The translations under genes were made by a program, and so were the position numbers. From positions 3,038,001 to 3,102,000 of the forward strand of contig NZ_CP180355.1 in assembly GCF_048007035.1 (NCBI RefSeq): a stretch of DNA of 64,000 nt. Direction: 5' to 3'. Positions within the stretch are counted from its first letter, which is position 1. Each line of letters begins with the position of its first letter. The DNA comes from Imperialibacter sp963977595. Its GTDB lineage: Bacteria > Bacteroidota > Bacteroidia > Cytophagales > Cyclobacteriaceae. A model generated the notes under the pieces. That model was not told where the DNA came from. It was given only the letters and a program-made list of their open reading frames with translations, and ran no database searches. This document shows, in pieces, positions 8,887-16,666 of this stretch.

Positions 8887-9273
8887 ATGCGCTTCATAAA
8901 ATTTGTCATCGGATTGCTTCTTGTTGCCCTTCTCGGGGTGAATGGGTATGCGCAATCTACCGAAGACAAGGAGCAAGTGACTGCTGAAAGTGCTTTCAGA
9001 CAGACTCCCACACTGGAGTTGAAGAATCAAGTCGAAGTTTATCCTAACCCCGCCGTTGAGTTTATTATGGTTGAGATAAAAGATTCGAACTTGAAGAAAG
9101 TGGAATTTGAGATGCACAGCATCATTGGAAATACGATTAGGATAGAGCCTGAAGAAGTGGCGAAGGATACTTACAAGATTCCTGTGAAAACTTTCAATTC
9201 AGGGTATTACTTCCTGATCATCAAGGATGACTATACCAGATACAAGAAGGCAATCAAGTTTCTTAAGAACTAA
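8887..9273 (+). CDS. Minimal exported protein consisting almost only of a T9SS type A sorting domain
   Basis: A 128-residue protein. Residues 1-23 form a signal peptide ending in GYAQ. Residues 24-49 are a short polar linker. The rest matches the T9SS C-terminal sorting domain: VYPNP at residues 51-55, a middle strand (EFEMHSIIGNTI), the turn FNSGYYFLIIKD and a terminal KKAIKFLKN. In the Por secretion pathway this domain directs cargo across the outer membrane, where it is cleaved or anchored. Here there is essentially no cargo domain. The start gives a full signal peptide. A strong terminator follows 23 bases after the stop. Confidence 0.85.
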   Translation: MRFIKFVIGLLLVALLGVNGYAQSTEDKEQVTAESAFRQTPTLELKNQVEVYPNPAVEFIMVEIKDSNLKKVEFEMHSIIGNTIRIEPEEVAKDTYKIPVKTFNSGYYFLIIKDDYTRYKKAIKFLKN

Positions 9274-9295
9274 CGATACAACCTTACTGTGAAAT

Positions 9296-9335
9296 AAAAG
9301 AGGCAGCTCCTATTCGTCGGGGCTGCCTCTTTTGT
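9296..9335. terminator. Bidirectional terminator between 8887 gene and asnS
   Basis: AAAAGAGGCAGC (9296-9307) pairs with GCTGCCTCTTTT (9322-9333), with T-rich flanks on both strands. It serves the convergent genes on either side. Confidence 0.92.
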
Positions 9336-9345
9336 TTGTGCGGGA

Positions 9346-10797
9346 TTAAAACTCTGCGTTCCCGGGCGTTCTTGGGAAGGGTATCACGTCTCTGATGTTG
9401 CTCATGCCTGTAACAAACAGCATCAGCCTTTCAAAGCCAAGCCCAAAGCCACTATGGGGCACGGTTCCAAACCTTCTGGTGTCCAGAAACCACCACATGC
9501 TTTCTGCATCCATATCAAGCTCTTTCATTCTGTTGGTGAGCTTGTCGTAATTTTCCTCTCTTTGAGAGCCTCCCACAATTTCGCCGATGCCAGGAAACAG
9601 GATGTCCATGGCTGCTACAGTTTTTCCATCGTCGTTTTGCTTCATGTAGAACGACTTGATCTCTTTTGGGTAGTCGATCAAAATCACTGGCTTTTTGAAG
9701 TGTTTCTCAACCAGATAGCGTTCATGCTCCGACTGTAAATCAGCGCCCCAGGCGTCAATCAGGTATTGGAACTTCTTTTTCTTGTTGTAGTTGCTATTTC
9801 TAAGGATATCGATGGCTTCCGTATAAGTGAGGCGCACAAATTCATTGTCAGCCACAAAGCGCAACCTTTCTAAAAGGCTGAGCTCGCTTCTTTCTTCCTG
9901 CTTTTTAGTGCTCTCTTCATCTTTGGCTCGCTGCTCAAGAAAAGCAAGGTCTTCCTGGCAGTTTTCCAGCGCATAAGTAACGAGATATTTGAGCATTTCC
10001 TCAGCCAAATCCATGTTGTCTTCCAAGTCATAAAAAGCCATTTCAGGCTCGATCATCCAAAATTCAGCCAGGTGACGGGTGGTGTTGGAGTTTTCAGCCC
10101 TGAACGTGGGGCCAAAAGTATAAATCTCCGAAAGAGCCAATGCGGTCAGCTCACCTTCCAGCTGCCCCGATACAGTGAGGTTTGCCTCTCTTTCAAAAAA
10201 GTCTTCTTTAAAGTCTACTTTTCCGTCTTCCGTCTTTGGCAGCTTGTCGAGGTCAAGCGTGGTCACCCGAAACATTTCCCCTGCCCCTTCGGCATCTGAA
10301 GCGGTGATAATGGGCGTATGAATATTAAAGAAGCCCTTTTCGTGAAAGAACTTATGCACAGCAAAAATCATGGAGTGCCTCACCCGCAGGATAGCGCTGA
10401 AAGTATTCGTGCGGGGTCTTAAGTGGGCAATTTCACGAAGAAACTCCAATGAGTGCTTTTTCGGTTGTAACGGAAACTTCTCAGGATCAGCTACACCAAG
10501 CACATCTATTGTTTCCGCTTGTAATTCAAACTTCTGCCCGGATCCCTGCGAGGCTACCAGTAAGCCCACAACAGACAATGAAGCCCCCGTAGTGATTTTC
10601 TTTAGCGTTGCCTCGTCAAACTTAGTTGGGTCGCCAACAATTTGAAGGTTATTGATAGTTGAGCCGTCGTTAAGGTTGATAAAGACAACATTCTTGTTTT
10701 CACGCTTTGTCCTTACCCAGCCCTTCACAGTCACTGTAACATTTGCTTCAGCTAGCTGAAGAATGTCTTTGATTTTAGTCCTTTTTTTCTGGCTCAC
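9346..10797 (-). CDS. asnS: Asparaginyl-tRNA synthetase
   Basis: A 483-residue class II aminoacyl-tRNA synthetase charging tRNA-Asn. The N-terminal OB-fold anticodon domain includes VTVKGWVRTKRENKNVVFINL. Class II motif 2 reads FRAENSNTTRHLAEFWMIEPE, and motif 3 is GFGLGFERLMLFVTG near the C-terminus. The ending NIRDVIPFPRTPGNAEF is characteristic of AsnRS. The start is GTG, as no ATG lies in frame nearby and the OB domain is complete from there. The stretch 10798-11096 separates it from divergent rpoN. Confidence 0.98.
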   Translation of the reverse strand: MSQKKRTKIKDILQLAEANVTVTVKGWVRTKRENKNVVFINLNDGSTINNLQIVGDPTKFDEATLKKITTGASLSVVGLLVASQGSGQKFELQAETIDVLGVADPEKFPLQPKKHSLEFLREIAHLRPRTNTFSAILRVRHSMIFAVHKFFHEKGFFNIHTPIITASDAEGAGEMFRVTTLDLDKLPKTEDGKVDFKEDFFEREANLTVSGQLEGELTALALSEIYTFGPTFRAENSNTTRHLAEFWMIEPEMAFYDLEDNMDLAEEMLKYLVTYALENCQEDLAFLEQRAKDEESTKKQEERSELSLLERLRFVADNEFVRLTYTEAIDILRNSNYNKKKKFQYLIDAWGADLQSEHERYLVEKHFKKPVILIDYPKEIKSFYMKQNDDGKTVAAMDILFPGIGEIVGGSQREENYDKLTNRMKELDMDAESMWWFLDTRRFGTVPHSGFGLGFERLMLFVTGMSNIRDVIPFPRTPGNAEF

Positions 10798-10861
10798 CTT
10801 ATTTCTCGTTAATTAAAAAAGTACTCGGTTCTCTTTTTTCGCAAGGTAGCAGTATTTTTAC

Positions 10862-10869
10862 CAAACCTA
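10862..10869 (-). promoter_or_regulatory. Candidate -7 element for asnS, in the 299-base asnS-rpoN gap
   Basis: On the minus strand this reads TAGGTTTG, an exact TAnnTTTG match about 65 bases upstream of the asnS GTG. I see no TTG at the expected -33 spacing. The rest of the gap (10798-11096) holds an AT-rich rpoN upstream part with TATATTTC near 11052 and no convincing gene. Confidence 0.4.
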
Positions 10870-11096
10870 TTTGTTCATCTCGATTGAGAACTCTAAAATT
10901 GCCGCAAAAAAACTATATTGAGTACTTTTATCAAAGGTGAAAGGCATTAAAAATCAACCGGATGCGGCCTTTCTACTATTTCGACATTGCCGACTCAACC
11001 TATGGACTCGAATTGCGTAATGAAGTTGGCGGGAAGAATGGCCAAATACCTTATATTTCTTATTTTACAGCACTAAAAGGCTAAACTAATCGAAGT

Positions 11097-12539
11097 ATGC
11101 AAAAGCTGGGCTTAACCCAAACTCTGAGTCAGAAGCTGTCGCCGCAGCAGATTCAGTTCATTAAGCTCCTGCAAGTACCGACGGCGGAACTGGAGACCAG
11201 GATCGAAGAGGAATTGGAGATCAATCCTGCGTTGGAGGAAGGTAAGGAGGAGGAGCCTAAAGAGGCAGATGATTTTGATGATATAGACAATTCGGCAAGC
11301 GACGAACTGAACATTGATGAATACCTGCCCGACGACGACTACGCCGGGTATAAAATGCAGGGTGACGGCCCTGGAGGAGATGAAGAAGAACGTGAAGTGC
11401 CATTTAGTGAGAGCTCCACGCTGTCAGAGCAACTGATTTCTCAACTCGGATTTCTCAAGCTGGACGAGCGTCAGTATGCCATTGGCAGGCAACTGATAGG
11501 CAGTATTGAGGCTGACGGATACATCAGGCGAGACCTGGATGCCATAGTTAACGACATGGCCTTTTCTCAAAACATAGAATGTGAGGCCGATGAAGTGGAA
11601 GAAATCCTTCATCTGATTCAGGAATTTGATCCTGCTGGCATAGGAGCCCGTTCGTTGCAGGAGTGTTTGCAGTTGCAGATCGACCGGAAAATAGAAACTG
11701 GCGGTGAAGTAGCGCAGCTGGCTCATCACGTGGTGACCGACTGCTTTGATGAGTTTACCAAAAAGCACTACGACAAAATTTCAAAGAAGCTTGAACTTGA
11801 GGATGACGAGTTGCTGAAGGAAGCGATCAAGCTCATTACCCACCTCAATCCCAAGCCCGGCGGCGTAGGGTCTGGCCTTGTTAAAACCCAGTACCTCATT
11901 CCCGACTTTATGCTTTTCAATAATCATGGTAACCTGGAGCTGTCATTGAATTCCAGAAATGCGCCTGAGCTGAAGGTGAGCCGGGACTATTCGGAGATGC
12001 TTCAGGCCTACGATAAGAGCAACAAGAAGGACAAGAAACTCAAGGAGACTGTCACTTTTGTGAAGCAAAAACTTGATTCGGCCAAGTGGTTTATCGACGC
12101 CATTAAGCAGCGCCAGCAAACGCTACTCAATACAATGAATTCGATTATTAAGTACCAGTACGACTTTTTCCTTGAGGGAGACGAGAGCAAGCTGAGGCCA
12201 ATGATTTTGAAGGATATAGCAGAAGAGATAGGCATGGATATTTCCACGGTGTCGAGGGTGGCTAACTCCAAAACTATCCAAACGGAATTCGGGATATATC
12301 CATTGAAATATTTCTTTTCGGAGGGAATTTCTACTGACTCTGGCGACGATGTAAGTAGCAGAGAGGTGAAGCATTTCCTGAAAGAAATGATTGACGCCGA
12401 AGAAAAGCGCAAGCCGCTTTCGGACGATAAACTTGAAAAATTGCTTAAAAAGAAGGGGTATCAAATCGCCAGGCGAACTGTAGCCAAATACCGGGAACAA
12501 CTAAATATTCCTGTGGCCAGATTAAGGAAGGAGCTCTAG
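11097..12539 (+). CDS. rpoN: RNA polymerase sigma-54 factor
   Basis: A 480-residue sigma-54. Region I is a Gln/Leu-rich activator-responsive segment (LTQTLSQKLSPQQIQFIKLL). Region II is acidic (EEGKEEEPKEADDFDDID). The core-binding domain follows, then a helix-turn-helix (DISTVSRVANSKTIQTEFG near residues 380-400). The RpoN box, which reads the -24 element, is ARRTVAKYRE near residue 460. Sigma-54 needs AAA+ activators to open promoters; none is encoded nearby. Its stop codon overlaps the GTG start of the next gene by one base. Confidence 0.98.
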   Translation: MQKLGLTQTLSQKLSPQQIQFIKLLQVPTAELETRIEEELEINPALEEGKEEEPKEADDFDDIDNSASDELNIDEYLPDDDYAGYKMQGDGPGGDEEEREVPFSESSTLSEQLISQLGFLKLDERQYAIGRQLIGSIEADGYIRRDLDAIVNDMAFSQNIECEADEVEEILHLIQEFDPAGIGARSLQECLQLQIDRKIETGGEVAQLAHHVVTDCFDEFTKKHYDKISKKLELEDDELLKEAIKLITHLNPKPGGVGSGLVKTQYLIPDFMLFNNHGNLELSLNSRNAPELKVSRDYSEMLQAYDKSNKKDKKLKETVTFVKQKLDSAKWFIDAIKQRQQTLLNTMNSIIKYQYDFFLEGDESKLRPMILKDIAEEIGMDISTVSRVANSKTIQTEFGIYPLKYFFSEGISTDSGDDVSSREVKHFLKEMIDAEEKRKPLSDDKLEKLLKKKGYQIARRTVAKYREQLNIPVARLRKEL

Positions 12540-13159
12540 TGCTAAGGTTTTTTATGCAGGCATTATCGGTGGTCTTTCACCCGCTTCTTCTGCCGACGAT
12601 CATGTTTTTTGTTATTTTTCGGTACGTGCCACAGGCTTTCAGGCCACTGGCCGACGAAAATGTGCCCTACATTCTGCTGGCACTATCCACTACCACTCTG
12701 ATCATACCAGTGCTAAGTCTTTTGGCCCTTCGCCTCACTTCTACCATAAGGAGCCTTCAAATGCACGATAAAAATGACAGGCTGGTTCCTTTTGTTTTTA
12801 TCGCCACTTTTTATGGGGTAACTACCTATATGTTTTATAGTAAGCTTACCCTAAATCCTGTGTTGGTGCTACTGATGCTCACCACCACTTTGCTGATTGT
12901 GCTGCTTACGGGAATCACTTTCTTCTGGAAAATAAGTATTCACAGTGCCGGCATCGGAGGCGTGGTGGGCTTTATTTTGGCCCTGGTCCATATTTTTCCG
13001 GGAAGCGAGTTACTTATCCCTTTTGTGGCGGCAATTGTTGTGCTGGGATGGGTAATGACCGCCCGGCTGGTGCTGCAAGCCCATAGTTTTTCTCAAGTGG
13101 CAGCTGGCGCTGTTCTCGGGGGAGGATTTTGTTACCTGATGATGATGGTATTTTCCTAG
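12539..13159 (+). CDS. PAP2-like integral membrane protein
   Basis: A 206-residue protein with about six hydrophobic helices. Two late motifs resemble the PAP2 phosphatase superfamily: KISIHSAGIGG (matching the SxH motif) and RLVLQAHSFSQVAAGAVLGG (matching the SRxxxxxHxxxD region in degenerate form). The first PAP2 motif is represented by KNDRLVP at most. Catalytic activity is therefore uncertain. PAP2 enzymes remove phosphate from lipid phosphates such as undecaprenyl pyrophosphate. The GTG start overlaps the last base of rpoN and is preceded by AAGGAAGGAG, one of the few good Shine-Dalgarno-like sites here. The convergent barrel gene begins two bases after its stop. Confidence 0.75.
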   Translation: MLRFFMQALSVVFHPLLLPTIMFFVIFRYVPQAFRPLADENVPYILLALSTTTLIIPVLSLLALRLTSTIRSLQMHDKNDRLVPFVFIATFYGVTTYMFYSKLTLNPVLVLLMLTTTLLIVLLTGITFFWKISIHSAGIGGVVGFILALVHIFPGSELLIPFVAAIVVLGWVMTARLVLQAHSFSQVAAGAVLGGGFCYLMMMVFS

Positions 13160-13161
13160 CC

Positions 13162-13902
13162 TTAGAAGCCGTTAAACGAGATGCCGATTGTATTGGCAGT
13201 GACGTTGATTCCGTTCGGGCCTTTGCCGCTTTGAAAAACGTCGCTCAACCCCATTTTGTAGTAGACAGAGAACCCGCCAATACCCAACCTGGCATGTACG
13301 CTGTACCTTATTTTGTTAAGGTTCCAGTCTTCTCTCTGCTTGGTCATTTTCTTGTCTCCATCATCCTCATACTTGAACTTAGTATGCGCCTCAAACAGAT
13401 AACCAATGGAGCCGCCAACACCAACAAAGACACTACGTTCTTTGTTTTCCAAGTTGGGGACAAACCTCAGCTCCAATGGAACGTCTATGTAGTTAGTGAC
13501 TAACTTACTCCTCAATACCTTTACATCGGCAATGGAATCCAGCACGAGGTTGGTTTCACCTCCCGTTGTTTCGTAGCTCAGCCCAACGGCTTTCTTAAAG
13601 CTATATCTATCAAAGCCAAAGCCGATGCCTGGTACGAAGGAAAGCTTCAAGCTGGGGATATCGAAGTGATAGGTATAATATAAATCCAACGGACGGGATT
13701 CAAATACTTTCGTTTTCATTCCTTCCGGAGCATCCACAAAATAGCTTGAGCCCAAATTGATCAGCAGCTTGCCTGGCAGGTCGGGTCTTGGCCCATGTAC
13801 TTGTTGCGTTTCTTTATTGTCGTTAGGCTCTGTGCCGGCATTGCCAGACGCAGTAAAAGTGAATGTTAATACCGATAGAGCTAATAAAATGAATCGCTGC
13901 AT
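13162..13902 (-). CDS. Outer-membrane beta-barrel (porin-like) protein
   Basis: A 246-residue protein with a signal peptide (FILLALSVLTFTFTASGNAG). The mature part alternates hydrophobic and polar residues in strand-sized blocks, such as YYTYHFDIPSLKLSFVPGIGFGFDRY, YIDVPLELRFVP and SVFVGVGGSIGYLFEAHTKF. The C-terminal strand ends in Phe (TIGISFNGF), typical of outer-membrane barrels. This matches the general Bacteroidota family of eight-stranded barrels often called PorT-like or outer-membrane beta-barrel domain proteins. No ligand can be inferred. The gene is monocistronic, with a candidate promoter element at 13937-13944. Confidence 0.82.
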   Translation of the reverse strand: MQRFILLALSVLTFTFTASGNAGTEPNDNKETQQVHGPRPDLPGKLLINLGSSYFVDAPEGMKTKVFESRPLDLYYTYHFDIPSLKLSFVPGIGFGFDRYSFKKAVGLSYETTGGETNLVLDSIADVKVLRSKLVTNYIDVPLELRFVPNLENKERSVFVGVGGSIGYLFEAHTKFKYEDDGDKKMTKQREDWNLNKIRYSVHARLGIGGFSVYYKMGLSDVFQSGKGPNGINVTANTIGISFNGF

Positions 13903-13936
13903 GAATAGAAACGTTGCTTTTTTGAATAATAGAGCG

Positions 13937-13944
13937 CAAAGATA
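13937..13944 (-). promoter_or_regulatory. Candidate -7 element for the 13162 barrel gene
   Basis: Minus strand reads TATCTTTG, an exact TAnnTTTG match about 35 bases upstream of the start codon. The nearest upstream TTG is 25 bases away, slightly too far for the usual spacing. Confidence 0.5.
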
Positions 13945-13999
13945 ACTTAAAATTACTAACTAAGAATGTCAAAGTCTTTTTTAATGAATCAAGATATAT

Positions 14000-14007
14000 T
14001 AACTTTG
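14000..14007 (+). promoter_or_regulatory. Candidate -7 element for the tRNA-Arg transcript
   Basis: TAACTTTG is an exact TAnnTTTG match about 130 bases upstream of the tRNA. The -33 position holds TTT rather than TTG. Confidence 0.45.
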
Positions 14008-14136
14008 CACCCCGTAATTAATGATGAGGTGTAAATTCAGCGCCTGATCAGTAATTCAACCAGAAAGCCTTGCCTCTCGTTTAACATGACAAGAAAGCTG
14101 GTGGGATGGTTGGGGAATAACCGAAAATAAATAACT

Positions 14137-14210
14137 GGACCTGTAGCTTAACTGGATAGAGCATTTGACTACGGATCAGAAGGTTGGGGGTTCGACTCCC
14201 TCCAGGTTCA
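14137..14210 (+). tRNA. tRNA-Arg, anticodon ACG
   Basis: A 74-base tRNA. The acceptor stem GGACCTG (14137-14143) pairs with CAGGTTC, with one G-U, followed by discriminator A at 14210. The anticodon stem TTTGA/TCAGA encloses the loop CTACGGA, giving anticodon ACG at 14171-14173, which reads CGN arginine codons after A34 is edited to inosine. The T arm is GGGGGTTCGACTCCC-like. The 3' CCA is not encoded. A terminator lies 14 bases downstream. Confidence 0.97.
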
Positions 14211-14223
14211 CGAATCGGTTTCA

Positions 14224-14260
14224 GGAAAGCTTCTCAGCAATGGGAGGCTTTCCTTTTTTT
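14224..14260 (+). terminator. Terminator after tRNA-Arg
   Basis: GGAAAGCTTCTC (14224-14235) pairs over 12 positions with GGGAGGCTTTCC (14242-14253), including G-U pairs, followed by TTTTTTT. Confidence 0.92.
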
Positions 14261-14272
14261 GTGCTGTTCCGG

Positions 14273-15181
14273 TCAAAGACTTGTTCCGCTATAGCCAAAC
14301 TTCACTGCCTCCATCCCTTTGAACCCGCAATTTTCTACCACAAAAAGCGACCCGGCCAGTGGCTGCTCTTCGAGCTGTTCATCAGTGAGCCCTACTCTGG
14401 CCGATGTGACATAGAGGTCTTGCAGGTCATCCCCTCCGAAAGTGCAGGAAGTAATTCGGGCAGCTGGCATGCTGATGCTCAACAGCTTTTGCCCTGTTAG
14501 CGGGTTCCAGCGGGCAACTTGCCAACCATCCCAGTGGCCGATCCATAGCATGCCTTCGCTGTCGACGGTCATGCCGTCGGGCGAGCCTTCTTTCTCTGGA
14601 ATGGAAATAGCTACTCGCCGATTGGATATATCGCCGGTTGCCTGGTTGTAATCATAAGCCACCACCTTTCGGGTAGGGGAGTCTATATAGTACATTGTTT
14701 TGTGGTCGGAAGCCCATGCCAGGCCGTTGGAGATGCTGACACCGGGTATTTTTAACGTGCATGTGCCATCAGTGTCGAGCATGTAAAGATTACCCGCTCC
14801 TTCCACTTCCGATAGTGCCATGGTACCCGCCCAAAAGCGACCTGCCGGGTCACATTTTCCTTCATTGAACCGGTTGCCTGGCAGGTGACTTTCCGGATCA
14901 GCCAGAGGCTTTAAAGCTCCGCTGTGCCGTTCAACTATGGCCAGCCCACTTTTCATGGCGGCAATGAAGTCACCGTTTTCGCACAAGGCCACTGCTCCAA
15001 CCATATCATTCAGGGGTATCTGCCGGTGGCTGTTTTTAGACGGGCTATGCTCATGAATAATTCCATTCAGAATATCCAGCCAGTAGATCAACTGTCGTTG
15101 GCCGTCCCACACGGGGCCTTCGCCCAGCAGGCAGCGGTTGGAAGTGACTACTTTGTAGGGTTGTGCCAGGGGTTTGGTCAT
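14273..15181 (-). CDS. SMP-30/gluconolactonase/LRE-family protein
   Basis: A 302-residue six-bladed propeller of the SMP-30 (regucalcin) family. Expected metal ligands are visible: Glu in LLGEGPVWD, Asn in VSISNGLAW and Asp in GSPDGMTVD. HLPGNRFNEGKCDPAGRFWAGTM is the family signature around the substrate Arg/Asn. These enzymes hydrolyse sugar lactones such as gluconolactone using Ca or Zn. The actual sugar is unknown, as no sugar dehydrogenase or transporter flanks it. Start ATG at 15181; no signal peptide, so cytosolic. Confidence 0.9.
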   Translation of the reverse strand: MTKPLAQPYKVVTSNRCLLGEGPVWDGQRQLIYWLDILNGIIHEHSPSKNSHRQIPLNDMVGAVALCENGDFIAAMKSGLAIVERHSGALKPLADPESHLPGNRFNEGKCDPAGRFWAGTMALSEVEGAGNLYMLDTDGTCTLKIPGVSISNGLAWASDHKTMYYIDSPTRKVVAYDYNQATGDISNRRVAISIPEKEGSPDGMTVDSEGMLWIGHWDGWQVARWNPLTGQKLLSISMPAARITSCTFGGDDLQDLYVTSARVGLTDEQLEEQPLAGSLFVVENCGFKGMEAVKFGYSGTSL

Positions 15182-15431
15182 GGTGTCAGGGTTTCGAACA
15201 ATTTAGCCAGACTCTGTGAGAATAGGGTCGTTTTGGTCAGCCTTCTGTTCTTAAATATGTAAGAGTTAATTGGATTGTGCAACAGCGCACTTTTGAAATT
15301 GCCGCCATCCAATTCAATATCTTCACGAGCGACAAGAAGACCGGGTCGGCAGGTGCCTTCATCCTGATAAATAGGATTCTTTTTCCTATTTTTCGCAAAA
15401 TATCCGTTCCCTTCTACTCGTTGAAGTGTCA

Positions 15432-16271
15432 ATGGCAATAAAATATCAAATAACCTCCGTTTTCATATTGCTGCTTCTGGCCAGTGGCCCTCTTTGGGCA
15501 CAGGAGGAAGAATTTTCGTTCGAGCCCAAATATGATTCCCCCCTTACCATCGACCTGGATGCCCTGGACGAAGAGAATGAGAAAATTGACGTTAAGAAGA
15601 AAAAACCAAAGCGGAACGTATACTATGGAGTGAAAACCAAGAAGGGTTTCACCAGAACGGGCTTTGGAGAGAACACGGTGCTGGAATTGTTTAGCTACCT
15701 GAAAGTGTATCAGGAGCCGGATGAATATGTGAGAGATATTTACTGGTACAATTTCAAAAGAAAGAAAATTGTGGCCAGCAGAAATATTGATAAAGAGTAT
15801 GCGGGAATTTTGCACGGCCCCTACCGCAAAGTGTTGGGTGATCAGGTGCTCGAAGAAGGGTTTTTCTATAAGGGCACGAAGCATGGCCGCTGGGTAGAAC
15901 TCAATAAGTCTGACATTCTCCTGAACAAGGAAAAGTACTATAAGGGATGGCCAAGGGAATCAAAAATTGCCTACTGGGATGTTGAACGAACCAAAATGAA
16001 GGAAGTAATTCCCATCGAGTATGGTGAGAAGGAAGGCTACTACTATGCGTTTCATGCCAACGGACAGATAGCCGTAATGGGCGAATATAAGTTTGACCAC
16101 AAAGTCGGCGTTTGGCGGGAGTATTACCCCATCAGGAACAGGAGAAAGCGTGAAGTTGAGTATTCAAAAGATCCTTTTGATGAAAGCTTCAACCCAGTCA
16201 TTCTGAGAGAATGGAATGACAAAGGTGAGTTGATATATGACAGGGAGCGATTAATGGTGCAGCTAAAGTAA
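15432..16271 (+). CDS. Exported MORN/YwqK-like protein
   Basis: A 279-residue protein beginning MAIKYQITSVFILLLLASGPLWAQ in two blocks: a basic N-region and a signal peptide cleaved after WAQ. I prefer the ATG at 15432 to the GTG at 15426. After an acidic/basic linker (residues 25-65), the middle and C-terminal parts carry MORN-type turns: GILHGPYRKV, EEGFFYKGTKHGRWVEL, KEGYYYAFHANGQIAVMGEY and DHKVGVWREYYP. Such repeats occur in proteins annotated as YwqK-family antitoxin-like, but no toxin partner is present and export argues against that role. Function unknown. It is convergent with yraN, with five bases between stop codons. Confidence 0.8.
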   Translation: MAIKYQITSVFILLLLASGPLWAQEEEFSFEPKYDSPLTIDLDALDEENEKIDVKKKKPKRNVYYGVKTKKGFTRTGFGENTVLELFSYLKVYQEPDEYVRDIYWYNFKRKKIVASRNIDKEYAGILHGPYRKVLGDQVLEEGFFYKGTKHGRWVELNKSDILLNKEKYYKGWPRESKIAYWDVERTKMKEVIPIEYGEKEGYYYAFHANGQIAVMGEYKFDHKVGVWREYYPIRNRRKREVEYSKDPFDESFNPVILREWNDKGELIYDRERLMVQLK

Positions 16272-16276
16272 ACCCT

Positions 16277-16636
16277 CTAGTGAAAGGCATCCTCAAAGTG
16301 GATTATCTCACTGTTTCGTTGTAAGTCGACGGAAATAATATCAAACCTGATGTCGCTTTCCCAATTGACTTCTTCAATATAAGTTTGGGCTGTTTCTATT
16401 AGCTTATCAGCTTTTTTCTGAGTCACAGCTTCCTCCGGGTACCCAAATTTGGCATTGGATCGGGTTTTCACCTCCACAAATATCAGAGTGGCGGCAAGTT
16501 TTGCAATTATGTCAATTTCACCCCGGCCAGCCCTGTAGTTTTTTGCAATTATTTCATAGCCTGCTTTTTTCAAATGGTCTGCGGCAACAATTTCTCCTTT
16601 TTTCCCTACGCTTTGGTTATGTGACTTGGCAGGCAT
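16277..16636 (-). CDS. YraN family (UPF0102) endonuclease-like protein
   Basis: A 119-residue protein with a restriction-endonuclease-like fold. The family signature is complete: GKKGEIVAADHLKKAGYEII, then NYRAGRGEIDIIAK with catalytic-type Glu/Asp, then LIFVEVKTRS with Glu and Lys, then KFGYPEEAVTQKKADKL. UPF0102/YraN proteins resemble Holliday-junction-type nucleases, but their physiological role is not settled. The start lies only 30 bases from the divergent manA start, so the two share a promoter region. Confidence 0.93.
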   Translation of the reverse strand: MPAKSHNQSVGKKGEIVAADHLKKAGYEIIAKNYRAGRGEIDIIAKLAATLIFVEVKTRSNAKFGYPEEAVTQKKADKLIETAQTYIEEVNWESDIRFDIISVDLQRNSEIIHFEDAFH

Positions 16637-16639
16637 TTA

Positions 16640-16647
16640 TATATTTG
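16640..16647 (+). promoter_or_regulatory. Candidate -7 element for manA
   Basis: TATATTTG is an exact TAnnTTTG match 20 bases upstream of the manA GTG. A TTG lies 24 bases further upstream (16613-16615), inside the yraN coding region. Confidence 0.5.
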
Positions 16648-16666
16648 CGGATTAGATTCGATAAAC

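Noticed and set aside
10962..11084. 40-codon frame (starting MRPFYYFDIADSTYG) just upstream of rpoN
   Set aside because: Amino-acid composition is plausible, but there is no upstream ribosome site or support from overlap; too short to call. A translated search of relatives would decide.
15369..15391. Inverted repeat AAATAGGA / TCCTATTT upstream of the 15432 gene
   Set aside because: Eight A/T-rich pairs with a T-rich loop and no transcript to end; chance occurrence in AT-rich promoter DNA is likely.
15178..15438. 86-codon minus-strand frame upstream of the SMP-30 gene
   Set aside because: It overlaps the promoter regions of two genes and has no protein-like pattern.
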